DNA of 64,000 nt from an uncultured Lachnoanaerobaculum sp. (lineage in GTDB: Bacteria; Bacillota; Clostridia; Lachnospirales; Lachnospiraceae): assembly GCA_946999385.1 (NCBI GenBank), contig CAMQCZ010000006.1:1-64000 (forward strand). Reading direction: 5' to 3'. Both the position numbers and the translations under genes were made by a program. This document shows, one piece after another, positions 52,379 to 61,118 of the stretch. Each line of letters begins with the position of its first letter. The first letter of the stretch is position 1. Below the pieces are notes generated by a model. The model was not told where the DNA came from and did not search any database. It saw nothing but the letters and a program-made list of their open reading frames with translations.

Positions 52379-55021
52379 TTAAATACGATTCTTTATCTTA
52401 TTTTGTAGCTTATATAAAATATTCATAGTATCTAATGGTGTCAAAGCACTTAAATTAAGACCTTTAATCTCTTCAATTATTTCTTTATCATCTATAGTAG
52501 CAAATAAAGATAATTGTGCAGCTTCAAGTTCATTTTGCTTTTCTACAGGCTTGTATGTTTTTTTACTGCTTATAGCAATTTCTTTTGCCTTACTTGCTAT
52601 ATCTGCAAGCCTTAAGTCATTTAATATTTCTTTAGCTCTATCCAGTACCTGCTTCGGTACACCTGCCAATTTTGCAACCTGTATACCATAGCTTTTATCT
52701 GCTCCGCCTTTTATTATTTTTCTCAAGAAAATAATATCCTCGCCCTTTTCCTGTATTGCTATACAATAATTATTAACTCCAAACAAACTTCCTTCTAATT
52801 CTGTAAGTTCATGATAGTGTGTGGCAAATAAAGTTTTTGCACCTAAGAGCTTTGCATTACTTATATATTCAGCCACAGCCCATGCAATACTCAACCCATC
52901 AAAAGTCGATGTACCTCTACCTATTTCATCAAGAATAATAAGTGAATTTTTAGTTGCATTTCTGAGTATGTTTGAAACCTCCGTCATTTCAAGCATAAAT
53001 GTGGACTGTCCGCTTGCCAAATCATCACTGGCTCCAACTCTTGTAAAAAGCCTATCACAAATACTTATATTTGCTTTACTCGCAGGTACAAAGCTTCCAA
53101 TTTGAGCCATTAATACAATTAATGCACTTTGTCGCATATATGTAGATTTTCCAGCCATATTAGGGCCTGTAATTATATTCAATCTATTTTTATTTATATC
53201 CAGATATGTATCATTAGGGATAAAAAACTCATTTTTTAAGGTCTTTTCAACTACAGGATGTCTTCCTTCCTTTATATCTATAATACCCTTGGTATTAATT
53301 TTCGGTCTTTTGTAATTATTGCTATAAGCAACAATACTGAGGCTCAATAAAACATCTATATTTGCTATAATTCCGGCTGTGCCTTTTATTCTTGAAACCT
53401 CTTTTGCAATATCATTTCTTATCTCTACAAATAAATTATATTCCAAATCATTTAATCTATCATTAGACTCTAAAATAATATCTTCAAGTTCTTTTAATCT
53501 TTGTGTAGTATATCTTTCAGCATTTGCAAGAGTTTGACGTCTTATAAAATGCTTAGGAACCATATTAACAAATGAATTTGTAACTTCAAAAAAATAGCCG
53601 AATATTTTATTATATTTTATTTTTAAGCCCTTAATTTTAGAATTTTTCCTCTCTTCTTCTTCCAACTCACTCAGCCAGTTTTTACCATCTGTGCTTGCCA
53701 GTCTAAGCCTGTCCACTTCATTATTATATCCTTCTTTGATAATATTTCCCTCTTTTAATGACAGCTGACTGTCTTCTTTAATAGAGCTTCTGATCAACTC
53801 ATATATATCATCAAGAGTATCCAGATTTTCATATGCTTCTTTTATTATATCACTGTCAAAGCTTGATAAAATGTTTTTGATATATGGTAATAGCTTTAAT
53901 GAAGAAGCAAAAGCCAGTAAATCTTTAGTATTTGCAGTGGCTGATGTTACCTTTGCAATCAATCTTTCTATATCATATATACTTCCTAAATATTCTATAA
54001 GTTCCTGCATATCTATATGTCTTGAATTAAATTCTTCTACAGCATTTAATCTTGCTTCTATTTTTTCTTTATCTATCAGTGGTCTTTCAATATAAGAACG
54101 TAACAATCTGGCACCCATAGCTGTTTTTGTTTTATCCAAAATACCCAATAGGCTGCCTCTTTTTTTCTTCTCCCTCATAGTTTCCAACAACTCAAGATTT
54201 CTTCTTGAATTTGCATCTATAATCATATAATCCGAATTCGATCTTATTTTTATATCTATAATTTGGCTTAAATCTGATTTTTGAGTATCATGAAGATATC
54301 TAAGCAAGGCTCCGGCACTTATAACTCCTTCTGAACATTCCAAAATACCAAGTCCTTCAATATTAGTTATCTTAAAATGATTTTTTATTTCATTTTCACT
54401 ATTTTTTGTTTCAAAATATAGTCTTTCAAGCTCTGTACATACCAAAGAATATTGTTCCTTCAGTTGCGATATATCCACACCTGAAATTAAAAACTCAGAA
54501 TTATATAATATTTCTCTAGGCTCATATTTATTAATTTCATCATATACTTCCTTAATGTCGGATGCTGAGCTTATAAATAAATCTCCCGTTGTAATATCTG
54601 CAAAAGCTAAGCCAAATACAGATGAAATATAGCTTATACATAAAATATAATTATTTTTATCTTCACTTAATGCCGCAGTATTTGTTATAGTTCCCGGAGT
54701 TACAACTTTTATAACTTCACGTCTAACAAGGCCCTTAGCCTGCTTAGGATCCTCAAGCTGTTCGGCTATAGCGACCTTAAAGCCTTTTTGCACCAATTTA
54801 TTTATATATATTTCTGCACTATGATAAGGAACGCCGCACATAGGAGCACGTTCCTCAAGACCACAATCTTTTCCTGTTAAAGTTAATTCCAATTCTCTTG
54901 AAGATATTTTTGCATCTTCATAAAACATTTCATAAAAATCCCCTAATCTATAAAAAAGAATACAATCCTTATATTCATTTTTAGTTTCAAGGTATTTTTG
55001 CATCATAGGTGATAATCCCAT
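52379..55021 (-). CDS. mutS: DNA mismatch repair protein MutS
   Basis: Product of 880 aa, normal length for MutS1. It recognises mismatches and small loops in DNA. The mismatch-binding motif is in CILFYRLGDFYEMFYEDAK near residues 20-38 (Phe-x-Glu-type FYEMF). The ATPase domain has Walker A NIITGPNMAGKSTYMRQ and LIILDEIGRGTSTFDGLSIAWAVAEYI as Walker B with signature, then TLFATHYHELTELE. The 3' end carries the usual KNRI-like tail. It forms a repair unit with the downstream mutL. Confidence 0.97.
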   Translation of the reverse strand: MGLSPMMQKYLETKNEYKDCILFYRLGDFYEMFYEDAKISSRELELTLTGKDCGLEERAPMCGVPYHSAEIYINKLVQKGFKVAIAEQLEDPKQAKGLVRREVIKVVTPGTITNTAALSEDKNNYILCISYISSVFGLAFADITTGDLFISSASDIKEVYDEINKYEPREILYNSEFLISGVDISQLKEQYSLVCTELERLYFETKNSENEIKNHFKITNIEGLGILECSEGVISAGALLRYLHDTQKSDLSQIIDIKIRSNSDYMIIDANSRRNLELLETMREKKKRGSLLGILDKTKTAMGARLLRSYIERPLIDKEKIEARLNAVEEFNSRHIDMQELIEYLGSIYDIERLIAKVTSATANTKDLLAFASSLKLLPYIKNILSSFDSDIIKEAYENLDTLDDIYELIRSSIKEDSQLSLKEGNIIKEGYNNEVDRLRLASTDGKNWLSELEEEERKNSKIKGLKIKYNKIFGYFFEVTNSFVNMVPKHFIRRQTLANAERYTTQRLKELEDIILESNDRLNDLEYNLFVEIRNDIAKEVSRIKGTAGIIANIDVLLSLSIVAYSNNYKRPKINTKGIIDIKEGRHPVVEKTLKNEFFIPNDTYLDINKNRLNIITGPNMAGKSTYMRQSALIVLMAQIGSFVPASKANISICDRLFTRVGASDDLASGQSTFMLEMTEVSNILRNATKNSLIILDEIGRGTSTFDGLSIAWAVAEYISNAKLLGAKTLFATHYHELTELEGSLFGVNNYCIAIQEKGEDIIFLRKIIKGGADKSYGIQVAKLAGVPKQVLDRAKEILNDLRLADIASKAKEIAISSKKTYKPVEKQNELEAAQLSLFATIDDKEIIEEIKGLNLSALTPLDTMNILYKLQNKIKNRI

Positions 55022-55033
55022 AATATTTACCTA

Positions 55034-56482
55034 CTACTCAAGCATATGCCCTAAATAATAAAAGCCCTTAGCCTCATCCAGTCTAACCTTTACTATTTTA
55101 CCTATCAGGCTTTCATCCGCTTTAAAATGTACTATCATATTATTACTCAATCTTGCACTTACATAATTATCAAGATGTGTATTTTTACTTTCCACTAAGG
55201 CTTCCTTTACCTCTCCTACATTCTTAAGGGCAGCCTCCGTACTATGTGTCTGTACCATTTTTAACAATCTATTAAATCTATCTTTAACTACCAAAGGATC
55301 TATTTGATCCTCCATATTAGCTGCAGGTGTGCCGGAACGTTTTGAATAAATGAATGTAAATGCTGAATCATATCTAACCTTATCTACGACCTCTAATGTT
55401 TCCAAAAAATCCTCCTCAGTTTCTCCAGGAAAGCCTACTATTATATCTGTAGTCAGTCCTATATCAGGTATTTCTTTTTTTATCTTTAAAGCTAATTCAA
55501 GATAAGATTCCTTTGTATAAACTCTATTCATTCTCTTCAATACCTTTGTACTACCGGATTGTAATGGTAAGTGCAAATGGCGACAAATTTTTTCTTCATT
55601 TTTCATAACCTGTATAAGCTCATCTGATAAATCCTTAGGATGACTTGTCATAAATCTAACTCTTTTTAAGCCGTCAATTTTGCAAACCTTTTCAAGCAAG
55701 GCTGCAAAGCTTACTTTTTTATCCAAATTTTTCCCATAGGAATTAACATTTTGTCCTAAAAGCATAATTTCTATAACACCATCCGCTACATGCTTTTTAA
55801 TCTCTTCTATAATTTCTTCAGGTTCTCTTGATCTTTCTTTGCCTCTAACATATGGAACTATACAATATGTACAATAATTATTGCAACCAAACATAATATT
55901 CACGCCTGTTTTAAAGCTATAAACTCTTTTATTAGGTAAATTTTCTACTATTTTATCAGCTTTTTCCAAAACATCTACAACCTGTTCTTTTTTTGCAAGC
56001 CTATTATAAAGTATTTCAGCCAGCTTATAGATATTATGAGTACCAAATACTATATCAACATATCTGTAGCTTTTTTTTATTCTTGCAACTTCATCTTCCT
56101 CCTGCATCATACAACCACAGATACCTATCAACATATCTTTGTTATTTTCTTTGATTCTTTTTAATTGTCCCAATCTTCCATACAATTTATCATTTGCATT
56201 TTCTCTAACAGTGCAAGTGTTAAATAATACTATATCAGCCTCTTCATCTTCAGCTTCTATATATCCTATATCTGTTAAAATACCTACCAATTTTTCCGAA
56301 TCTCTGGCATTCATTTGGCAACCGAAGGTACTAACCATTGCAGTCAAAGGTCTATTTAACTCCTTAGCTTTTTTATTTACATATTCCTTGAGCCTTTCTA
56401 TAAAATAATATTGTCTATCAGGTTCCTTAATCGGTATTTGTTGTTCTATATTTACTATATCATACATTTCTGTATTATACAT
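55034..56482 (-). CDS. miaB: tRNA-2-methylthio-N6-dimethylallyladenosine synthase
   Basis: About 482 aa from the ATG at 56482, preceded by AAGAGGAAG; a longer in-frame start upstream lacks a site. It is a radical-SAM methylthiotransferase. The N-terminal UPF0004 domain has cluster cysteines in STFGCQMNARDSEKL, FNTCTVRENANDKLYGRLG and GICGCMMQEE. The radical-SAM motif is in MFGCNNYCTYCIVPYVRGKERSR (CxxxCxxC). A C-terminal TRAM domain (VKEALVESKNTHLDNYVSARLSNNMIVHFKADESLIGKIVKVRL) completes it. First gene of the repair, tRNA-modification and cell-wall run. Confidence 0.96.
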   Translation of the reverse strand: MYNTEMYDIVNIEQQIPIKEPDRQYYFIERLKEYVNKKAKELNRPLTAMVSTFGCQMNARDSEKLVGILTDIGYIEAEDEEADIVLFNTCTVRENANDKLYGRLGQLKRIKENNKDMLIGICGCMMQEEDEVARIKKSYRYVDIVFGTHNIYKLAEILYNRLAKKEQVVDVLEKADKIVENLPNKRVYSFKTGVNIMFGCNNYCTYCIVPYVRGKERSREPEEIIEEIKKHVADGVIEIMLLGQNVNSYGKNLDKKVSFAALLEKVCKIDGLKRVRFMTSHPKDLSDELIQVMKNEEKICRHLHLPLQSGSTKVLKRMNRVYTKESYLELALKIKKEIPDIGLTTDIIVGFPGETEEDFLETLEVVDKVRYDSAFTFIYSKRSGTPAANMEDQIDPLVVKDRFNRLLKMVQTHSTEAALKNVGEVKEALVESKNTHLDNYVSARLSNNMIVHFKADESLIGKIVKVRLDEAKGFYYLGHMLE

Positions 56483-56521
56483 ATTACTTCCTCTTTCTAA
56501 AATTCTAACATAAATTAACAT

Positions 56522-56550
56522 ATTATATATTATTTGATATACTTTTACAA
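56522..56550 (-). promoter_or_regulatory. miaB operon promoter
   Basis: On the minus strand TTGTAA (56545-56550), 17 bases and TATAAT (56522-56527) form a plausible sigma-A promoter about 40 bases before the chosen miaB ATG. It appears to drive the run that ends at 40142, although internal promoters cannot be excluded. Confidence 0.55.
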
Positions 56551-56582
56551 TAATATTTTAGTAAAGTATATGATTTCTTGTC

Positions 56583-56641
56583 GCTTATAGCCCATTACCT
56601 AAAGGTAATGGATTTTACTCTCATTTCTATAAACTATAAGC
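56583..56641. repeat. Nested inverted repeat upstream of the miaB promoter
   Basis: Outer arms GCTTATAG (56583-56590) and CTATAAGC (56634-56641) flank a perfect 9-bp hairpin, CCATTACCT (56592-56600) with AGGTAATGG (56603-56611) around AA. No T-run follows on either strand, and it lies between the divergent miaB and tRNA-Leu promoters. It therefore does not look like a terminator. Its role is unknown; it could be a protein-binding site or the remains of a small element. Confidence 0.5.
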
Positions 56642-56719
56642 TCTTTAAGCTAAAAATATTATAACATAAAAATATTTTTTACTGTTACAATTTTTACTAA
56701 TCTCTTTAAAGCTTTTGTG

Positions 56720-56748
56720 TTGACATATATATTTTTTTATTGTATCAT
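56720..56748 (+). promoter_or_regulatory. tRNA-Leu promoter
   Basis: A consensus TTGACA (56720-56725), 17 bases and TATCAT (56743-56748) place the transcription start about 12 bases before the tRNA. This is the only perfect -35 box among the promoters noted in the window, as expected for a stable-RNA gene. Confidence 0.75.
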
Positions 56749-56766
56749 TAATGAGCTAAATAATTT

Positions 56767-56846
56767 GCGGGTGTGGTGGAATTGGCAGACACGCGAGATT
56801 TAGGTTCTCGTGGGCGACCGTGCAGGTTCAAGTCCTGTCACCCGCA
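56767..56846 (+). tRNA. tRNA-Leu (anticodon UAG)
   Basis: The acceptor arms GCGGGTG (56767-56773) and CACCCGC (56839-56845) pair fully, with discriminator A at 56846. The D-arm carries GGTGGAATTGGCAGACACG. The anticodon stem CGAGA/TCTCG encloses the loop TTTAGGT with anticodon TAG, reading CUA and other CUN codons. A variable arm and a T-arm with GTTCAAGTC are present. The long variable arm fits class II tRNA-Leu. CCA is not encoded. Confidence 0.95.
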
Positions 56847-56850
56847 TTAA

Positions 56851-56872
56851 AAAAAGTCCCTAGGGACTTTTT
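56851..56872. terminator. Terminator shared by tRNA-Leu and the GH31 operon
   Basis: A 22-base perfect palindrome centred on CCCTAGGG (56858-56865) has five A/T pairs on each side and is followed by a T-run. It starts 5 bases after the tRNA and ends 8 bases before the stop of the convergent GH31 gene, so it can serve both. Confidence 0.85.
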
Positions 56873-56880
56873 TTATTTTC

Positions 56881-59313
56881 TTATTTCTCCGTTAATAATT
56901 CTATAATAGCTTTTGTTAAATTTTCACAGCTACAAAGGCTTAAAATTTCACCGATTATAAGCTGTTTATTATTTTTATGTTCTTCATCAAGCTTGTCAAT
57001 CTTTTTCATAATTTCAAGCTTTAAATCATTTTCTATCTTTGCATCAAAAAGTAATTTAAAAATCTTATCCTTTATTATTTGAGTAGAATTATAATTATCA
57101 TAGGCACTTATAATAATCTTAAGATTACTATGTATATTCACATAATCAAGCTCTATAAGCAAAGCATTTATGTCATTTTTATAAGATATATCATATGAAT
57201 ACATCTCTTTTTCATCACAATATATTTTTAATGTACCATATTTACTTATTCCATAAAAATATAAATTATATTTTCTTTTACTTATTTTATCACCTATTTT
57301 ATTTGAATCAGGTAAAATATCAAATGTATATTCTTTTTGACCATCTATCAGCTTTTTGTTATTAATACTAAAATCGGTAAATCTCCATTTTTTGCTGTCA
57401 TATTCAGCCAATTCTTCTCCGTCCTCTGCAAGTCTAAAATTTGCCGCCTCACCTGTAAAAATATATAAATCAAGTTCTTTAGGATTATCTATTCTATTTC
57501 CGATTTCTCTTGCATCCAATGGAAGTATTGTACCTTTTTTAGCAAAAACAGGTATATTTTCCAAATCTCTGAATATTTCTATTTCTCTATCACCTGTATA
57601 ACTTATTCCTGTAAAAATATCAACCCAATCACCCTTAGGTATATATACCTTCACCTTTGATAGACCCGTTGTAGACTCAAGCTTATTAGTAATAGGACAA
57701 ACTAAAAGATTTTCCCCAAAATAATATTCATTTTTATATTTATATGATATTTCATTAAAAGAATCATAATAATACAAAGGCAAAATAAGAGGTATGCCCT
57801 CTTGATTCAATCTCAAATTCATTGTATATAAATATGGGATTAACCTTTGTCTAAGTCTTAAATATTTTTTTATAATACCATAATATATACTATTATATTT
57901 CCAAGGCTCCTTAAGCAGAAATTCATTATTTGAGCTGTGCAAACGCATTATAGGAGAAAAGACTCCAAATTGCACCCAACGCACAAATAATTCAGCATCT
58001 CCTACTCCCTTCATATGACCACCTATATCATGACTCCACCATGTATATCCTATATTAGAAGCTGTTGAAGTAAAATATGGTTGAAAGTCAAGACTATCCC
58101 AACTAATAATAGTGTCGCCTGAAAATCCTATAGGATAGCGATGGCTGCCTACACCTGCATATCTTGATAAAATCAAACCTCTATTTTTATTTCTCCCTGA
58201 ATCATTATAATGTAGATAATTCAAAAGCCATAAAGGATCCAATCCTTTTTTACCTGAATTTTTTCCTTGTTGCCAATCTATCCACCAAAAATCAACACCC
58301 TGTTTTTCTAATCTATGATGAATATATTTAAAATATCCTTCACAAAACCTTTTATCTGTTATATTGAAAAGTATAGGATCATCATTTTTAATATCAAGAT
58401 CCATAAATTTTGCAAAATCCTTATAATTTTCTTCAAAGGCTCTAATACCGTCGGCAGGATGTACATTTAAACCAAGCTTATAATTTTTTTCATGCAAATC
58501 ATAAGCTAATTTTCTAGGATTAGGAAAAAGCTCCTTATTCCACGTATAGCCTGTCCAGCCTGTTCCATATTTAGCATCTATATCAGTCAAATGCCAATCC
58601 ATATCCAATATTGCTACATTAAAAGGAATATTTTCTTCTTCAAATTTATCTATTAATTGCATATAAGATTCCTGTGTATACTTATAAAATCTGCTCCACC
58701 AATTTCCGAAAGCAAAACGTGGCAATAACGGAGTATTTCCGCTTAATTTATAAAAATCCTTTAATGCCTGCAAATAATCCAAACCATAAGCGAAAAAATA
58801 TAAATCTATGGCCTCTTTATCCTTTCTCTCTTCAAAGCTGTTATTAATACATAGAAATGATTTGCTATCATCTAAGGTCGACCATAATTTTTTTGAAATT
58901 ATGCCTTCATCTAAATCAACCGATCCGTCAACTCCATCCAATGTTCTTATTGTACCCTTGAGGCTGTCATTTGCATCACCATAATACCAAATTATAGAAC
59001 TGCTTTCTGTATTCTTATCATTTATATTTATTCTAAGACCTTCCCCTGAAAATTCTTTTTTATCATAAATAAGTCTGATATATTTTGTTACTATAACTAG
59101 ACTTTCTTCATTTTCTTCCACTCTAAAATCAACTCTTGGAAATTTACGATTAACAACTATTTGAGTCTGACTGTCGACAAATATATTACTCTTACTATAT
59201 TCCAGTCTTATTAATCTATCAGTTAATAAGCTTATTCTATAAGCATCTCCCTTTATAATCATATTCTTATCGGTCTTTGTATCTATCATCTTCTTGTATA
59301 ATGTATTTAACAA
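56881..59313 (-). CDS. Glycoside hydrolase family 31 enzyme (alpha-glucosidase type)
   Basis: Product of 810 aa, no signal peptide, so probably cytoplasmic. The GH31 barrel is clear: FAFGNWWSRFYKYTQESYMQLIDKFEEENIPFNVAILDMDWHLTDID, WTGYTWNKELFPNPRKLAYDLHEK, the nucleophile Asp in VDFWWIDWQQG, the acid/base region IGFSGDTIISWDSLDFQPYF, and WWSHDIGGHMKG. Flanking beta domains complete it; the C-terminal ~100 residues are helical and unusual. It probably cleaves alpha-linked gluco- or xylo-oligosaccharides imported by the transporter encoded just upstream. TTG is the listed start; ATG at 59289 is an alternative. Confidence 0.88.
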   Translation of the reverse strand: MLNTLYKKMIDTKTDKNMIIKGDAYRISLLTDRLIRLEYSKSNIFVDSQTQIVVNRKFPRVDFRVEENEESLVIVTKYIRLIYDKKEFSGEGLRININDKNTESSSIIWYYGDANDSLKGTIRTLDGVDGSVDLDEGIISKKLWSTLDDSKSFLCINNSFEERKDKEAIDLYFFAYGLDYLQALKDFYKLSGNTPLLPRFAFGNWWSRFYKYTQESYMQLIDKFEEENIPFNVAILDMDWHLTDIDAKYGTGWTGYTWNKELFPNPRKLAYDLHEKNYKLGLNVHPADGIRAFEENYKDFAKFMDLDIKNDDPILFNITDKRFCEGYFKYIHHRLEKQGVDFWWIDWQQGKNSGKKGLDPLWLLNYLHYNDSGRNKNRGLILSRYAGVGSHRYPIGFSGDTIISWDSLDFQPYFTSTASNIGYTWWSHDIGGHMKGVGDAELFVRWVQFGVFSPIMRLHSSNNEFLLKEPWKYNSIYYGIIKKYLRLRQRLIPYLYTMNLRLNQEGIPLILPLYYYDSFNEISYKYKNEYYFGENLLVCPITNKLESTTGLSKVKVYIPKGDWVDIFTGISYTGDREIEIFRDLENIPVFAKKGTILPLDAREIGNRIDNPKELDLYIFTGEAANFRLAEDGEELAEYDSKKWRFTDFSINNKKLIDGQKEYTFDILPDSNKIGDKISKRKYNLYFYGISKYGTLKIYCDEKEMYSYDISYKNDINALLIELDYVNIHSNLKIIISAYDNYNSTQIIKDKIFKLLFDAKIENDLKLEIMKKIDKLDEEHKNNKQLIIGEILSLCSCENLTKAIIELLTEK

Positions 59314-59345
59314 AAATACAATTTTCCCCTTTCAAAATTATCAAT

Positions 59346-60176
59346 CTATTTTATTCCTGAACAGGCAACAGAGGACTGTACTTGCTCTTGTGCTAACATA
59401 TATATAATTATTCCCGGTAAAATTAAAATAGTTAAGGCCGCAAATAATCTTGTATAATTATAAGAAAATGCTTCCGTAAAAAATTGTAAAGCTAATGGTA
59501 AGGTCCTCGCTTTATCTGATGAGGTTAATATTGAAGCATAAAAATATTCATTCCAATTAGCTAAAAACATTAATATAAAAGCTGTACTTAATCCACTTTT
59601 AGCCAATGGTAAATTTATTTTCCAAAATATAGTAAAAAAATTTGCCCCTTCTATAATTGCCGCTTCATCTAAGGACTTAGGTATTGACATAAAGCTTGAT
59701 CTTAATATAAAAATTGACATAGCAAGCCCCATTGATAAATATACTAAGCTTAAGCCCCAAATATTATCATATAATCCAAGCTTCATTACTAAAGAAAATA
59801 AAGGCTGTGCTTTTGCTTGTACCGGTACTAAAAGTGTAATAGTATATAAGATAAAAATCAAGCCTTTAAATGGAAATTCAAACCTTGCAAGTACATATCC
59901 TGCCATAGCAAAGATTAATAATGCAACTAAGCTTGAACTAAGTGATACTATCAAGGAATTAATAAAATATCTTGTGAAATCATATTTTGAAAATATATAT
60001 TTAAATGCATCAAAATTTATATTTTCAGGTAGAGAAAAGGGACTGGATAATATAGCCGAATTGCTTTTAAAAGCACTTATAAGTACCCAAATAATAGGAA
60101 AAATAGAAATTGCTACTGTAAATATAAGTACAAAATATAAAAAGATATTATATAATATTTTTCTATAATTACGCAT
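59346..60176 (-). CDS. Sugar ABC transporter permease, MalG type
   Basis: Product of 276 aa with six membrane segments, family CUT1 (BPD_transp_1). The EAA loop is visible as SFMSIPKSLDEAAIIEGANFFTIFWKINLPLAKSGLSTAFILMFLANWNEYFYASIL, which contacts the ATPase subunit. No ATPase gene is in this operon, so a shared MsmK-type ATPase encoded elsewhere is likely. It starts 9 bases after the other permease gene with GGAGG before the ATG. Confidence 0.92.
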   Translation of the reverse strand: MRNYRKILYNIFLYFVLIFTVAISIFPIIWVLISAFKSNSAILSSPFSLPENINFDAFKYIFSKYDFTRYFINSLIVSLSSSLVALLIFAMAGYVLARFEFPFKGLIFILYTITLLVPVQAKAQPLFSLVMKLGLYDNIWGLSLVYLSMGLAMSIFILRSSFMSIPKSLDEAAIIEGANFFTIFWKINLPLAKSGLSTAFILMFLANWNEYFYASILTSSDKARTLPLALQFFTEAFSYNYTRLFAALTILILPGIIIYMLAQEQVQSSVACSGIK

Positions 60177-60185
60177 TTCAACCTC

Positions 60186-61073
60186 CTAATATACACTTTC
60201 ATTCATCTTAAATACTTTATTTACTACATACAAAATAATAATCCCAAATATAAACATTATGACACCATTAGCATTAGCATATCCATATTTTAAATCCATG
60301 ACAGCCTTTACCAATACAAGAGGCAAATTCATGGTATCATCCCCGGGACCTCCGGCTGTTGTGAGTGCAATTTGTTCATACATAGCTACTCTTGCAGTCA
60401 ATGTGGCAATAATGCTTGTTCCTATAGCATTTCTACATAAAGGAAGCTGTAAATATCTTATCATCTGAATTTCATTAGCACCATCAACCCTTGCCGCCTC
60501 AAATACCTCCTTAGGTATAGCAAATAAATCATTTAAAACTATAAGTGTTACTATTACTGAATAAAAAAGCCATGTTAAAGTTATAACAATAAAAGCATAG
60601 GGCGATTTATAGAACCATTGCAGGTGAAAATCAGGATATATTTTTCTTATCATATTATTTATAAGACCCATATCATCATTAAACATAAATTTATATATTA
60701 TAGCCCAAGCCGCAGCACTTATAACATTAGGAATCATAAATACGGCTCTTGTAAATCTAAAACCATAAGGTCTTTTAAATATAACAAATGCAAGCAAAAC
60801 TCCAAAACCCACGTGCAAAAAAAGAGCTATGAATGACCACAATATCAAGTTTCTGATTGATAACAAAAAAGCTTGATTTTTAAACATAGTAATATAATTT
60901 GACAGTCCTATAAATTTAGGCTTGTTAAATCCATCCCAATTAGTAAATGAAGTAACTATAATAGTAATTATTGGCTGTAGATAAAACACTATAAATATTA
61001 TAAATGAAGGAAGCAAAAATAAATATATCCACTTATAATTTTTAATTTCCAATTTATTTTTTTTAAAATTCAC
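60186..61073 (-). CDS. Sugar ABC transporter permease, MalF type
   Basis: Product of 295 aa with six membrane segments. It is the CUT1 partner of the following permease. YLFLLPSFIIFIVFYLQPIITIIVTSFTNWDGFNKPKFIGLSNYITMF is the typical N-terminus, and the EAA loop is LFAIPKEVFEAARVDGANEIQMIRYLQLPLCRNAIGTSIIATL. The start is GTG, preceded by GGAGGGATTAAG. It lies 45 bases after the binding-protein gene. Confidence 0.92.
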   Translation of the reverse strand: MNFKKNKLEIKNYKWIYLFLLPSFIIFIVFYLQPIITIIVTSFTNWDGFNKPKFIGLSNYITMFKNQAFLLSIRNLILWSFIALFLHVGFGVLLAFVIFKRPYGFRFTRAVFMIPNVISAAAWAIIYKFMFNDDMGLINNMIRKIYPDFHLQWFYKSPYAFIVITLTWLFYSVIVTLIVLNDLFAIPKEVFEAARVDGANEIQMIRYLQLPLCRNAIGTSIIATLTARVAMYEQIALTTAGGPGDDTMNLPLVLVKAVMDLKYGYANANGVIMFIFGIIILYVVNKVFKMNESVY

Positions 61074-61118
61074 CTTAATCCCTCCAATTGTATCACACTA
61101 TTAGCCTGCTTTATAAGC

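Noticed and set aside
56583..56641. Terminator for an unseen transcript
   Set aside because: No T-run follows on either strand and no gene ends there; it lies between two divergent promoters.
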